Origin: JAVBWI01 sp036677445
GTDB lineage: Bacteria; Bacillota; Clostridia; Christensenellales; CAG-138
Assembly: GCA_036677445.1 (NCBI GenBank)
Contig: JAVBWI010000017.1
Coordinates: forward strand, 62,001 to 126,000
Length of the DNA: 64,000 nucleotides
Direction: 5' to 3'
In this document: one piece after another, positions 30,174-37,523 of the stretch
How the letters are laid out: the number at the start of each line of letters is the position of its first letter
Position numbering within the stretch: position 1 is the first letter of the stretch
The notes under the pieces: model-generated
The model's database searches: none
What the model saw: only the letters and a program-made list of their open reading frames with translations
Told to the model about the DNA's origin: nothing
Program-made: the position numbers and the translations under genes

Positions 30174-30947
30174 CTATACCTCCTTGATGTATTTGTCCGA
30201 CATGTAAGCGACACGCAGGTGCCCGTCCACCTCCAACGCGATTTCGCGCCATCCGTCGACCGCAGGCATGGCAAGAATGTGCGTGCCCTTTTTCGCCGTG
30301 ACGACCTTCGGGTAATCCGTTCCCGGGCCGGTCCGGGCGCGCACATCGCCGGCAGTGATTGCGTTGGCTGCGCCGGTGACGATGGGCTCGGGCGCCGCGG
30401 GCGCGGCAGATGCCGCCGGCAAAACCTTGAGCCGCCCGTAATGCGTCCAATCGGGGAGATAATACAGTTTGTTGTCCACGTAGCTGCGTGCGATATGCTG
30501 CTTGCCCGCAAGCCCCGCGCACTCCACAACGCCGTATGCCCCGCCGGCAGCTTCCACGCACGCGCCGGGCGCGTAAATGCCGACATGCACCATCTTCCCG
30601 CCGGAATACCGGAACAGCAGGTCGCCCAACTGCAGCTCGGCGGCAGAAAGCTCCTCGCAGTGGCTGGCGAAAAGACCCTGAGCGGTGGTATCAAAGCCCG
30701 CGGGCATAGCGCCTGTTTCGGTTAATGCCCAATTTACAAGACCGGAACAGTCCCACGCGCGCAGCGAAGGATTCGCCGCCGCGCGCTTGAGCATCATCTC
30801 CAGCCGCCCGCCGTCAAAATACTCCGGGTACTTGGCCGCGCGGGATTTTAGATAGCTCTCGGTGGCCTTGTGGCCCTGCCCGCCCCAAACATAAAGCCCA
30901 CCAACTGCCTGGCGGGCTTTTTCATAAAATTGCTGTGATGTGCTCAT
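30174..30947 (-). CDS. NlpC/P60-type phage endolysin with C-terminal SH3 domain
   Basis: 257 residues from ATG 30947 (GGGAGG seven bases upstream). Peptidase part: ARQAVGGLYVWGGQGHK, catalytic Cys in AWDCSGLVNWAL, LQLGDLLFR and catalytic His in MVHVGIYA. This orders as an NlpC/P60 cysteine peptidase that cuts gamma-D-Glu-diamino acid bonds. After an Ala-Pro linker (AASAAPAAPEP) comes a bacterial SH3 domain (AGDVRARTGPGTDYPKVVTAKKGTHILAM). There is no signal peptide, so export would depend on the holin. It overlaps the upstream gene by 26 bases and starts the second lysis cassette. Confidence 0.9.
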   Translation of the reverse strand: MSTSQQFYEKARQAVGGLYVWGGQGHKATESYLKSRAAKYPEYFDGGRLEMMLKRAAANPSLRAWDCSGLVNWALTETGAMPAGFDTTAQGLFASHCEELSAAELQLGDLLFRYSGGKMVHVGIYAPGACVEAAGGAYGVVECAGLAGKQHIARSYVDNKLYYLPDWTHYGRLKVLPAASAAPAAPEPIVTGAANAITAGDVRARTGPGTDYPKVVTAKKGTHILAMPAVDGWREIALEVDGHLRVAYMSDKYIKEV

Positions 30948-31260
30948 TGTTGTTCCTCCCATCCATATATGCCCGGAGCCAGACGTTGTTTGCTGCAGTA
31001 GAGGTCCACCGCTTACCGCTATAGGTGACTTTTGCTCCTAAAGCATAGGTGTCATGCGCACCCTCCGATTGCCGACATTCCGGCAATTCAATAGTCGGAC
31101 CGTCGATGCACACCCACAGACTTACGGCGGTATCAGGAGTCGGCTGAAGATATTTGTACAGAAGCCCGCCGTGCCGTACACGGTCGCCTGCAGTGTATGT
31201 ATTACTAGCTGACCAGGGTATTAAAATAGCAGATACCGTTATGGTCTGCTCATCGGTCAA
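30922..31260 (-). CDS. Phage tail-associated protein with carbohydrate-binding module
   Basis: 112 residues. 'WSASNTYTAGDRVRHGGLLYKYLQPTPDTA' is a CBM5/12-like chitin-binding pattern (W-x-x-x-x-x-Y-x-x-G-x-x-V-x-x-x-G-x-x-Y); a weaker second repeat follows (YALGAKVTYSGKRWTSTAANNVW). Such modules occur in phage tail fibres and lysins and bind cell-wall sugars. The frame begins with TTG and a poor ribosome binding site. A separate 22-codon frame (MGRRAEAAKKKAPQSARQAI...) runs between 31318 and this start, so the real N-terminus is uncertain and a frameshift is possible. It overlaps the lysin gene by 26 bases. Confidence 0.65.
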   Translation of the reverse strand: MTDEQTITVSAILIPWSASNTYTAGDRVRHGGLLYKYLQPTPDTAVSLWVCIDGPTIELPECRQSEGAHDTYALGAKVTYSGKRWTSTAANNVWLRAYMDGRNNNEHITAIL

Positions 31261-31317
31261 TCGCCTGCCGCGCTGATTGCGGCGCTTTCTTCTTTGCCGC
31301 CTCCGCCCGTCTGCCCA

Positions 31318-31644
31318 TTATGCTCCATCTCCTTCCGGATGAACATCAAGTAGTTCCAAGGCCACCTGCATATCCTGCGTTTTAGTTTCAGGCTCAGGCG
31401 GCTGATCTATGGGATAAAAAGTCCCTGTATCCGAGTCATAAGCCCATCCCTCGGGCGGTATAGGTTGTATGAATCGTGCGTCGCCTTCCTGTGTTTCGTC
31501 AAAGCCCCAGCTTTCATGGACATAATCTGGAGCCTCGATAAACACAATACTCGGATGGTAAAGTCCTTGGGTGGATTCAAACGTCGGATGCTTGCCTGTC
31601 GCATCCCAATGGCAAAATCCATGTAATACTTGAAAAATCTTCAT
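31318..31644 (-). CDS. Small phage tail-module protein of unknown function
   Basis: 108 residues starting MKIFQVLHGFCHWDATGKHP. The sequence is aromatic- and Pro-rich (APDYVHESWGFDETQEGDARFIQPIPPEGWAYDSDTGTFYPIDQPPEPE) with a conserved-looking GWAYD-x-x-TGTFYP turn. Short proteins of this appearance are found between tail-fibre and lysis genes in Clostridia prophages, where their function is unknown. No signal peptide or membrane segment. It is translated from the same message as the glycine-rich gene ten bases upstream. Confidence 0.65.
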   Translation of the reverse strand: MKIFQVLHGFCHWDATGKHPTFESTQGLYHPSIVFIEAPDYVHESWGFDETQEGDARFIQPIPPEGWAYDSDTGTFYPIDQPPEPETKTQDMQVALELLDVHPEGDGA

Positions 31645-31654
31645 ATAGGTCCCC

Positions 31655-32653
31655 TTATATCCAATACTTTATGATACAGATACCTTGTCCGCCGTTTCCT
31701 CCAGCTTTGGACCCGCCACTAACCCCGCCACCGGCAGACCCTCCGCCGCCAGCTGCTATACCGCCAGGAGAGCCTCTGCCATTCGAAGCAGCAGTACCGC
31801 CGTCACCTCCATTACCCCCTGGGCCGTAACCACCACCCCCACCAGACCCCCCGCCATTCACGTAGTCAGTGCCACCGCCCGTAGGGCAAGCATCACCACC
31901 ACGACCGCCATAGCCACCGCCGCCGCCAGCTCCAGCGAGTCCAGCATTACCTCCACGAGCGCCATAGCCGCCACCGCCACCGCCAAAGGAGGAATAACCT
32001 GTACCACCGTTACCACCGTATCCACCGCCGCCGCCTAGTAATCCGCCGCCCAAGCCCGGTCCTTTAAAATCAAGGCCAACGATAATTTCTGTATTTGTTC
32101 CATCTTGGGCGTTTGTAGACGAATTACCGCCATTACCTCCGTAAGTACCCCCTGTGCCTGGTGTGCTGCTGGACCCTGTGCCACCGCCGCCCCCATAGGT
32201 ACCGCCATTGCCACCCTTTCTTAGGTCAGCGTTATAACTAGAGCTATAGCGGCCCCCTCCACCGCCGCCATAAGTGCCGCTATTACCGCCATCCGGTGTG
32301 AGGCTGCCGCCGCCAGTGCCAACTCCCCCGGATGCGGATAACAAAACACCAAAAGATGATACGCCACCAGTCTGGCTTATATAAGAGCCACCCACACCTA
32401 TTGTGATTTGATGTTGTGACCCCGGAGTAACACTAAGTACACTGTGCGCCATGCCGCCACCATTGCCCCCCTTTGAGGCACCGGCAGACTCATAACCCCA
32501 GCTAGCATCTGGAGCTTTAGACCCACCCCCGAATATACGAACATCTATTTCCGTGACTTTGTCCGGAACTGTCCATAGTGTATCCCCAAGAATCACTTCA
32601 GTGATAAGACGCTTTTTGCCCCCGCCTCTGCGCACGACCATTCCTTTTGCCAT
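31655..32653 (-). CDS. Glycine-rich phage tail protein
   Basis: 332 residues. The N-terminal 40 residues (LITEVILGDTLWTVPDKVTEIDVRIFGGG) form the beta-sandwich leader typical of glycine-rich tail or tail-needle proteins of Clostridia phages. From about residue 90 the sequence is dominated by GGGG-Y/S/N repeats (polyglycine sandwich) up to the terminal GQGICIIKYW. Proteins like this sit at the tail tip and bind cell-surface receptors. The start directly abuts the BppU-like gene stop (one base apart). The low-complexity repeats are a possible recombination target and make assembly errors here plausible. Confidence 0.85.
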   Translation of the reverse strand: MAKGMVVRRGGGKKRLITEVILGDTLWTVPDKVTEIDVRIFGGGSKAPDASWGYESAGASKGGNGGGMAHSVLSVTPGSQHQITIGVGGSYISQTGGVSSFGVLLSASGGVGTGGGSLTPDGGNSGTYGGGGGGRYSSSYNADLRKGGNGGTYGGGGGTGSSSTPGTGGTYGGNGGNSSTNAQDGTNTEIIVGLDFKGPGLGGGLLGGGGGYGGNGGTGYSSFGGGGGGYGARGGNAGLAGAGGGGGYGGRGGDACPTGGGTDYVNGGGSGGGGGYGPGGNGGDGGTAASNGRGSPGGIAAGGGGSAGGGVSGGSKAGGNGGQGICIIKYWI

Positions 32654-32654
32654 A

Positions 32655-33731
32655 TTACTCCACCACCTTCATACGAATATGCAAATCCACCGTGGGCGCG
32701 CTGCCAAAGCAGGTAAACGCCGCGCTGTCCGCGCCGGTATCCACATCCGACACCAGCGCCCACGCATCCAATTCAGCTTCCGCCGTTCCCGGCGTTTCGG
32801 AAAGCGTGAGGTCGACAATCGGCTCCATATCGGCCGTCATGCCGGGCACCGCGACAGTCTGTACTGGCGGCGTTCCCGCCCAACCGTCTTTATTCAGCAG
32901 CGCCGTGAAACGGTAAGCCTTCGCCGCCTCCATCAGTATGCGCGCCTGTGCCGCCGTTTTTGTTGTAAGGACGCCGCCCTCCCCCGTAAACACAGGCAGC
33001 CCCGCCGCCGTGCCGATGCTGCCGTTGTTCTGCATGTTGCCGTGCGTATGGGTGTTGACGGACCCCGGCGCCCCTTGCGGAATGCCCAGCGTCACGGAAA
33101 ATTTATCCGCTTGCTCCGTCACGGCCACGGCAGGCGGCACCGTATGCGGCAGCCCTTGCACGGAAATATTCACGTTGCGCCATTTATCCGCAAGGGTTTC
33201 GCGCGCCTGTTCGGCGTCCCCGCGGTCGTTTTCGGCAGTCACGCGCCCGCCCTCCGCGATAACGCGCAGGGCCTCCGCGCCTTCCATTGCCTCGCAGCGT
33301 TCCACCAAGCCCACAAGTACCGGCCATTCGCTCGTTGCCTGTATGGTATCCGCGTTCGCGATGCCCCGGCGGCACATGAAGTTGAATTTAGCGGAGGTGG
33401 CAAGCGTCCTGCGATCCTCCCCCGAATACACCAGCAGCTCGCACTCCACCAGCCCCGGCGCAAAGCTGGTGGTATAGAGCTCTATGGTCAGCCGGTTGGG
33501 CTGCTCCTCGTTCACCGTAATCCCGTTGCCGTCGTTGTCCTGCTGCGCGGTCTGCCCGTCGGATTTTGAAAACACCGCGCACACCAGGCAGCCGGTTAAA
33601 TCCACGGCCTCGCCCTCATCCGTCAATGCGACCTCCAGTATATTGCCGTTGTCGCCCTCTACCACTTCAAAATCGCGGTTTGCCGTGGGCCTTTTTATAT
33701 CCAGCGCGATGGAAAACCGTTTCTGTACCAT
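32655..33731 (-). CDS. BppU-like phage baseplate upper protein
   Basis: 358 residues from ATG 33731 (GGGGAGA upstream; the longer frame has no site). The N-terminal 140 residues have the BppU_N pattern: RFSIALDIKRPTANRDFEVVEGDNGNILEVALTDEGEAVDLTGC, AVFSKSDG, RLTIELYTTSFAPGLVECELLVY. A helical spacer (GLVERCEAMEGAEALRVIAEGGRVTAENDR) is followed by a collagen-like GIPQGAPG turn, then a C-terminal beta-rich domain. In siphophages such proteins connect the baseplate to receptor-binding proteins. No upstream tail genes (tape measure, Dit, Tal) are present: the next gene upstream is mnmE across a repeat. The module is therefore only a tail tip plus lysis genes. Confidence 0.82.
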   Translation of the reverse strand: MVQKRFSIALDIKRPTANRDFEVVEGDNGNILEVALTDEGEAVDLTGCLVCAVFSKSDGQTAQQDNDGNGITVNEEQPNRLTIELYTTSFAPGLVECELLVYSGEDRRTLATSAKFNFMCRRGIANADTIQATSEWPVLVGLVERCEAMEGAEALRVIAEGGRVTAENDRGDAEQARETLADKWRNVNISVQGLPHTVPPAVAVTEQADKFSVTLGIPQGAPGSVNTHTHGNMQNNGSIGTAAGLPVFTGEGGVLTTKTAAQARILMEAAKAYRFTALLNKDGWAGTPPVQTVAVPGMTADMEPIVDLTLSETPGTAEAELDAWALVSDVDTGADSAAFTCFGSAPTVDLHIRMKVVE

Positions 33732-33867
33732 GCTTTCTCCCCTTTCCGTATCGTATGGTCTCTTTAATCCCGCAAAAAAAGAACGCCTGCCCCGCAATGG
33801 AACACTCGTTCTAGTCTGATGCTACCATTCGATTTTCGTTAAATCCAGTTGAGAAGGATTCTTAAAG

Positions 33868-34165
33868 CTCACAAAAATGCTGTAGCATTTTTGTGAAACC
33901 GCTTTGGCGGATTTCTCGGTTAAAAAGTGGCTTCGGCCACTTTTTGATTCCTGCGGGAATTTTACATGTCGCCGGTTTTGACGATTAAAGCCTCAATAAT
34001 CGCAGGTCGTCGCAGACGCATACTAAAGGGGGAGCGGGGGGCGAAGCCCTCCCGCTATAAAATAAAATAATCTCTCGTCGCCGCCGCAGGCGGCGATACC
34101 ATAAGAATATCAGCGGTACAAGTCCGCCTACGACCAAAGGCCGGTGGGCTTGCTTTAACCGCCGC
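33868..34165 (+). repeat. Dispersed hairpin element, family B, rearranged copy
   Basis: CACAAAAATGCTG / AGCATTTTTGTG hairpin (33872-33897), linker CCGCTTTGGCGGATTTCTCG, a second AAAAAGTGGC / GCCACTTTTT hairpin, the right arm only of hairpin 3 (CATGTCGCCGGTTTTGACG ATTAAAGCC), then the tail with GGGGGAGCGGGGGGCGAAGC, TAAAATAAAATAAT and GCAGGCGGCGATACC. The left half of hairpin 3 has been lost. Together with about 130 bases of plain sequence it fills the 445-base gap to mnmE. Confidence 0.7.
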
Positions 34166-34177
34166 CATTTGGGAGTT

Positions 34178-35506
34178 TTACTTTCCTACGCAGAATCGCG
34201 CGAATATGTTCTCGATCACCGCGCCGTCCACCGCGCGGCCGGTGATGCGGCCCAAAGCGCACAGCGCGTCGCGGATATCCGTGGCGGCGCAGTCGTAATC
34301 GGCAGCGTCTTTTGCCTGCCGTACCGCACAAAGCGCTTCTTCCAATGCGTAAATATGCCGGGCGTTTGTCACATACGCGCCCGCGACAGGGCCTGCGATC
34401 GCCTTGAGCGCTTCGCGCAAGGCACTTAATCCCTCGCCTGTGCGCACGCTGACGCCAATAAACCGCCCGTCCTCGGGCAATATTTCCGCAAACGCATCGT
34501 CTGGCCACGCCTTGCCCAAGTCGGCCTTTGTGCGCAGCAATACGCGCGGGGCGTTTGCCGTATCGCGCAGGAGCGCGAAATCCGCCTCCGTCGGCGATGT
34601 CGATCCATCCAGCAGCACCAGCACGGCGTCCGCCTGCGAAAACGCCTCCCGCGCACGGGTAACGCCCTCGCGTTCGGCCTCGTCCGCCGCCTCCCGCAGG
34701 CCCGCCGTATCGAACAGCCGGAGCGGAATGCCGTCCAGCGTGAGCGCCTCCTCCAGCACGTCGCGCGTGGTGCCCGGCTGCGGCGTGACGATGGCGCGGT
34801 CATACCCCAGCAGCGCGTTGAGCAGGCTGGATTTGCCCGCGTTGGGCCTCCCTATGAGCACCACCTTGAAGCCTTCGCGCAGCACGCGCCCGCCCTTTCC
34901 CTGCGCGATGAGCGCGGCAAGCGACTCCCGCGCCGCTAAAAGCTGCCCGGGCAGCGCGGTGAATACGTCCTCGTCCAGCTCTTCGGGGTAATCGATGGCG
35001 GCGCTGATGGCGGAAAGCGCGTCGGTCAGCAATGCTTCCGCAGCTTCGATTTCACGGCGCAAACGCCCCTGCATCTGTTCAAGCGCCGCGTCGGCGGAAA
35101 GCCGCGCCTGTGCCTGTATCAAATCCATCACGGCTTCAGCCTGCGTCAAATCCACCTTGCCGTTCAAAAACGCGCGGCGCGTGAACTCACCCGGGTCCGC
35201 GGGGCGAAGCCCATCTTCCGCGAGCGCGCCCAATACCGCCCGCAGCACCGCCGGGCCGCCATGGCAGAACAACTCGAACATATCCTCGCCGGTGTAGCTT
35301 GCGGGCGCGCGGTAGAACACCGCCATGGCGTCGTCCAGCCGCTTGCCCGCATGTGAAATCACCGCGCGCGCCATGCGTCGCGGCGTTGTTTCCATCGTTT
35401 TTCCCGTCAGCGCGAAAAGCGCGCGCGCGCAATCCGGCCCGCTTGCGCGGATGACCGCGATCGCACCGCCCGCGGGCGTCGCGGGCGCGAATATGGTGTC
35501 GGGCAT
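34178..35506 (-). CDS. mnmE: tRNA uridine-5-carboxymethylaminomethyl modification GTPase MnmE
   Basis: 442 residues from ATG 35506 (AAGGAG ten bases upstream; the longer frame starts with TTG on top of that site). N-terminal tetrahydrofolate-binding domain (MPDTIFAPATPAGGAIAVIRASG, DPGEFTRRAFLNGKVDLTQAEAVMDLI). The inserted G domain has G1 GRPNAGKSSLLNALLG, G2 TPQPGTTRDVLEE, G3 DTAGLR and G4 RTKAD, and the C-terminus ends with the catalytic CVGK (C-(I/V/L)GK). With MnmG it modifies the wobble uridine of certain tRNAs. In many Bacillota mnmE follows jag; here it is over 20 kb away with opposite context, so the old block has been broken. Confidence 0.96.
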   Translation of the reverse strand: MPDTIFAPATPAGGAIAVIRASGPDCARALFALTGKTMETTPRRMARAVISHAGKRLDDAMAVFYRAPASYTGEDMFELFCHGGPAVLRAVLGALAEDGLRPADPGEFTRRAFLNGKVDLTQAEAVMDLIQAQARLSADAALEQMQGRLRREIEAAEALLTDALSAISAAIDYPEELDEDVFTALPGQLLAARESLAALIAQGKGGRVLREGFKVVLIGRPNAGKSSLLNALLGYDRAIVTPQPGTTRDVLEEALTLDGIPLRLFDTAGLREAADEAEREGVTRAREAFSQADAVLVLLDGSTSPTEADFALLRDTANAPRVLLRTKADLGKAWPDDAFAEILPEDGRFIGVSVRTGEGLSALREALKAIAGPVAGAYVTNARHIYALEEALCAVRQAKDAADYDCAATDIRDALCALGRITGRAVDGAVIENIFARFCVGK

Positions 35507-35548
35507 CGGCGTGCCGCTCCTTTCCGGCAAATTGCAGAATACAGGGGG

Positions 35549-35704
35549 GCCTTTGGAGGCTCCCCCTCCAAAGCTCCGCTCAGGGCTGAAGGCCCTAAGA
35601 ACCCAAATTTGGGAACGCCCTATTCTAGGGCGTTCCCAAGGAATAGGGTTTTCAAAGGGACGTGTCCCTTTGATGGGGGTACGGGGGCAAAGCCCCCGAA
35701 AAAG
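35549..35704. repeat. Dispersed hairpin cluster, family C-like
   Basis: Series of short hairpins: TTTGGAGGC / CCTCCAAA, AGGGC / GCCCT, GGGAACGCCCTA / TAGGGCGTTCCC (35610-35638), TCAAAGGGAC / GTCCCTTTGA and GGGGGC / GCCCCC. Similar GGAGGC and gene-3'-end settings occur at 21.4 and 52.8 kb. It fills the gap between mnmE and tsaD. Confidence 0.55.
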
Positions 35705-35710
35705 TCAATC

Positions 35711-36769
35711 TTATCCCCGCGCCATAGCGTTGAGCGAGAGTCCGTCGCGCGCGCCGGATAGCAGCGCGTAATAGCCCGCGCAGCCGATCATGGCGGCGTT
35801 ATCCGTACAGTAACGGAATTCCGGGCAGCAGAAGCGCAAATGAGCCGCCTGTGCGGCCTCGCGCAGGGCGTTCGTCAGCGCACGGTTAGCGGAAACGCCG
35901 CCCGCGAGCGCAAGCGTGCCGCTTTTTTGCTGTTTTGCCGCGCGCACGGCCTTTTGCGTGAGCACTTCCACGATATTGCGCTGAAAGGAGGCGGCGACAT
36001 CCGCACGGTTGACCGTTTCGCCGCGCTGCTCCGCCGTGTGCAGGTGGTTGATGACCGCCGTCTTAAGTCCCGAAAAGGAAAAATCCAGCCCCGGCCCGGC
36101 ATTGAAGCCGGCGGGGAAGGCGATGGCTTCCGGGTCGCCCTCCTTTGCCAGTGCTTCCAGCGAAGGGCCGCCGGGATAGGGGAGGCCCAGCACGCGCGCG
36201 ACCTTGTCGAACGCCTCGCCCGCCGCGTCGTCGCGGGTGCGGCCCAGCAGGGTGAAGCGGTCGTAATCCTCGATCTCGAATATATGGCTGTGCCCGCCCG
36301 AAGCGACAAGGCAGGTAAACGGCGGCTCCAAGTCGGGGCAGGCCAGGTAATTCGCCGCGATATGCCCCGCGATATGGTCTACGCCAACCAGAGGAAGCGA
36401 CAACGCATAGGAAAGCCCCTTGGCGTAGCTTACGCCGGTCAGCAGCGCGCCCACCAGGCCGGGACGGGAGGTCACCGCAATCGCGTCCAGCGCAGCGTAG
36501 CCTATGCCCGCCCCGTTCAGCGCCTGCGTTACCGTGGGGGTCAGTTGCATCACATGGTTGCGGGACGCCAGCTCGGGCACCACGCCGCCGTATTTTTGAT
36601 GGATGGGAATCTGCGAATAAACGGCATTGGAAAGCACCTCCCGCCCGTTTCGGATGACGGCCGCGGCGGTCTCGTCGCAGGAGGTTTCAATGGCCAAGAG
36701 CGTGCAGCGCCCGCTCTCCCGTATCACGCTTGCGCGCCGCGCCGCCAGTGCATCGTAGCGCGCATTCAT
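35711..36769 (-). CDS. tsaD: tRNA threonylcarbamoyltransferase subunit TsaD
   Basis: 352 residues from Met 36769, whose ATG overlaps the stop of the upstream gene (ATGA), implying coupled translation. ASKHA-fold signatures: TLLAIETSCDETAAAVI, SQIPIHQKYGGVVPELASRNHV (metal-binding His-x-x-x-His is ASRNHVMQLTP with the following partner), VGVDHIAGHIAANY (HxxxH), GGHSHIF and the C-terminal GGVSANRALTNALRE...CTDNAAMIGCAGYY. TsaD with TsaB and TsaE transfers threonylcarbamoyl to A37 of ANN-decoding tRNAs. TsaB/E genes are not in the window. Expected length for the family is about 340. Confidence 0.96.
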   Translation of the reverse strand: MNARYDALAARRASVIRESGRCTLLAIETSCDETAAAVIRNGREVLSNAVYSQIPIHQKYGGVVPELASRNHVMQLTPTVTQALNGAGIGYAALDAIAVTSRPGLVGALLTGVSYAKGLSYALSLPLVGVDHIAGHIAANYLACPDLEPPFTCLVASGGHSHIFEIEDYDRFTLLGRTRDDAAGEAFDKVARVLGLPYPGGPSLEALAKEGDPEAIAFPAGFNAGPGLDFSFSGLKTAVINHLHTAEQRGETVNRADVAASFQRNIVEVLTQKAVRAAKQQKSGTLALAGGVSANRALTNALREAAQAAHLRFCCPEFRYCTDNAAMIGCAGYYALLSGARDGLSLNAMARG

Positions 36770-37503
36770 GCTTTTGCCCGCTTTCTTTTTTCCCGGTGCA
36801 GCAGCAACAGGGAAAGTACGATGCAGCCAGCCCAAACGCCCAGGAACAGCCCAGCGAACCGCAGCACGATATCGTAAAACAGCTGCAGCGGCATCATGTT
36901 GATCATGCGGGAGGTCGCGGGGTCCAATATCCACAGGTCGTTTGTGAAGAACAGCAGATGGAAGCTTGTCCAGAAGGAATTGAAGTCGATCAATACCCAC
37001 GCGCCCAGCACGGCCGCCAGCAGCAGGAACAGGCCGCTTGCCCGCAAGAACGCGCGCGCGCCGGAAATGCGCACGCTGCTTTGCTCTCCGTCCTTTTCAT
37101 AAACGACGGCGCGGCTTGAAAGAACAAGCATCGCGGCAAACAGCGCCAGCGCGATATACGAGAAGGTGCGGAAGCCCTGGTACAGCGCGCGTACATCCAC
37201 CATATGCGCCCGCTCGCGGTCGTTGAACATGGATACCTTTTCGCCGTTTACCGTGACCTCGATATCGATGCTGTCCGCCCGGCCCGCCATATAATCGATC
37301 ATGCGTACGGTCGCGGCGGCCAGTTCTTCCGTATTCATGCCCATGGACTTCGCATGGTCCAGCTTCTCGTATTCCGCAAGAAAGAAGCCCTGCCTGTCGA
37401 TGGTCCACTGCAGGCAAAAGAACAGCAGCGCCACGATGAAGAGCAGGCTGAGCGCCACGGCGATACTGCGCAGGAACAGGGATTGGGATGCGCGCATGTT
37501 CAC
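36766..37503 (-). CDS. TIGR01906-family integral membrane protein
   Basis: 245 residues. Membrane helices at about 10-32, 112-130, 150-172 and 205-230. Between the first two lies an extracytoplasmic domain with EYEKLDHAKSMGMNTEELAAATVRMIDYMAG and 'MFNDRERAHMVDVRALYQG', the conserved E-R-x-H-M-x-D-V block of this family. 'LIDFNSFWTSFHLLFFTNDLWILDPATSRMINMMPLQLF' is the second family signature. The family is common in Clostridia and its function is unknown. It overlaps tsaD by four bases; the join with tsaD is co-transcription, not proven shared function. Confidence 0.85.
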   Translation of the reverse strand: MNMRASQSLFLRSIAVALSLLFIVALLFFCLQWTIDRQGFFLAEYEKLDHAKSMGMNTEELAAATVRMIDYMAGRADSIDIEVTVNGEKVSMFNDRERAHMVDVRALYQGFRTFSYIALALFAAMLVLSSRAVVYEKDGEQSSVRISGARAFLRASGLFLLLAAVLGAWVLIDFNSFWTSFHLLFFTNDLWILDPATSRMINMMPLQLFYDIVLRFAGLFLGVWAGCIVLSLLLLHREKRKRAKA

Positions 37504-37523
37504 ACCTTCCTATCGGTCGTACT

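Noticed and set aside
31685..32640. Repetitive GCC/CAC-rich DNA taken for a minisatellite or array
   Set aside because: It encodes the glycine-rich tail protein on the minus strand in one unbroken frame.
12487..33731. A single complete prophage
   Set aside because: No integrase, repressor, portal, capsid or tape-measure gene and no att repeats; host-type genes interrupt, and lysis precedes packaging in transcription order.
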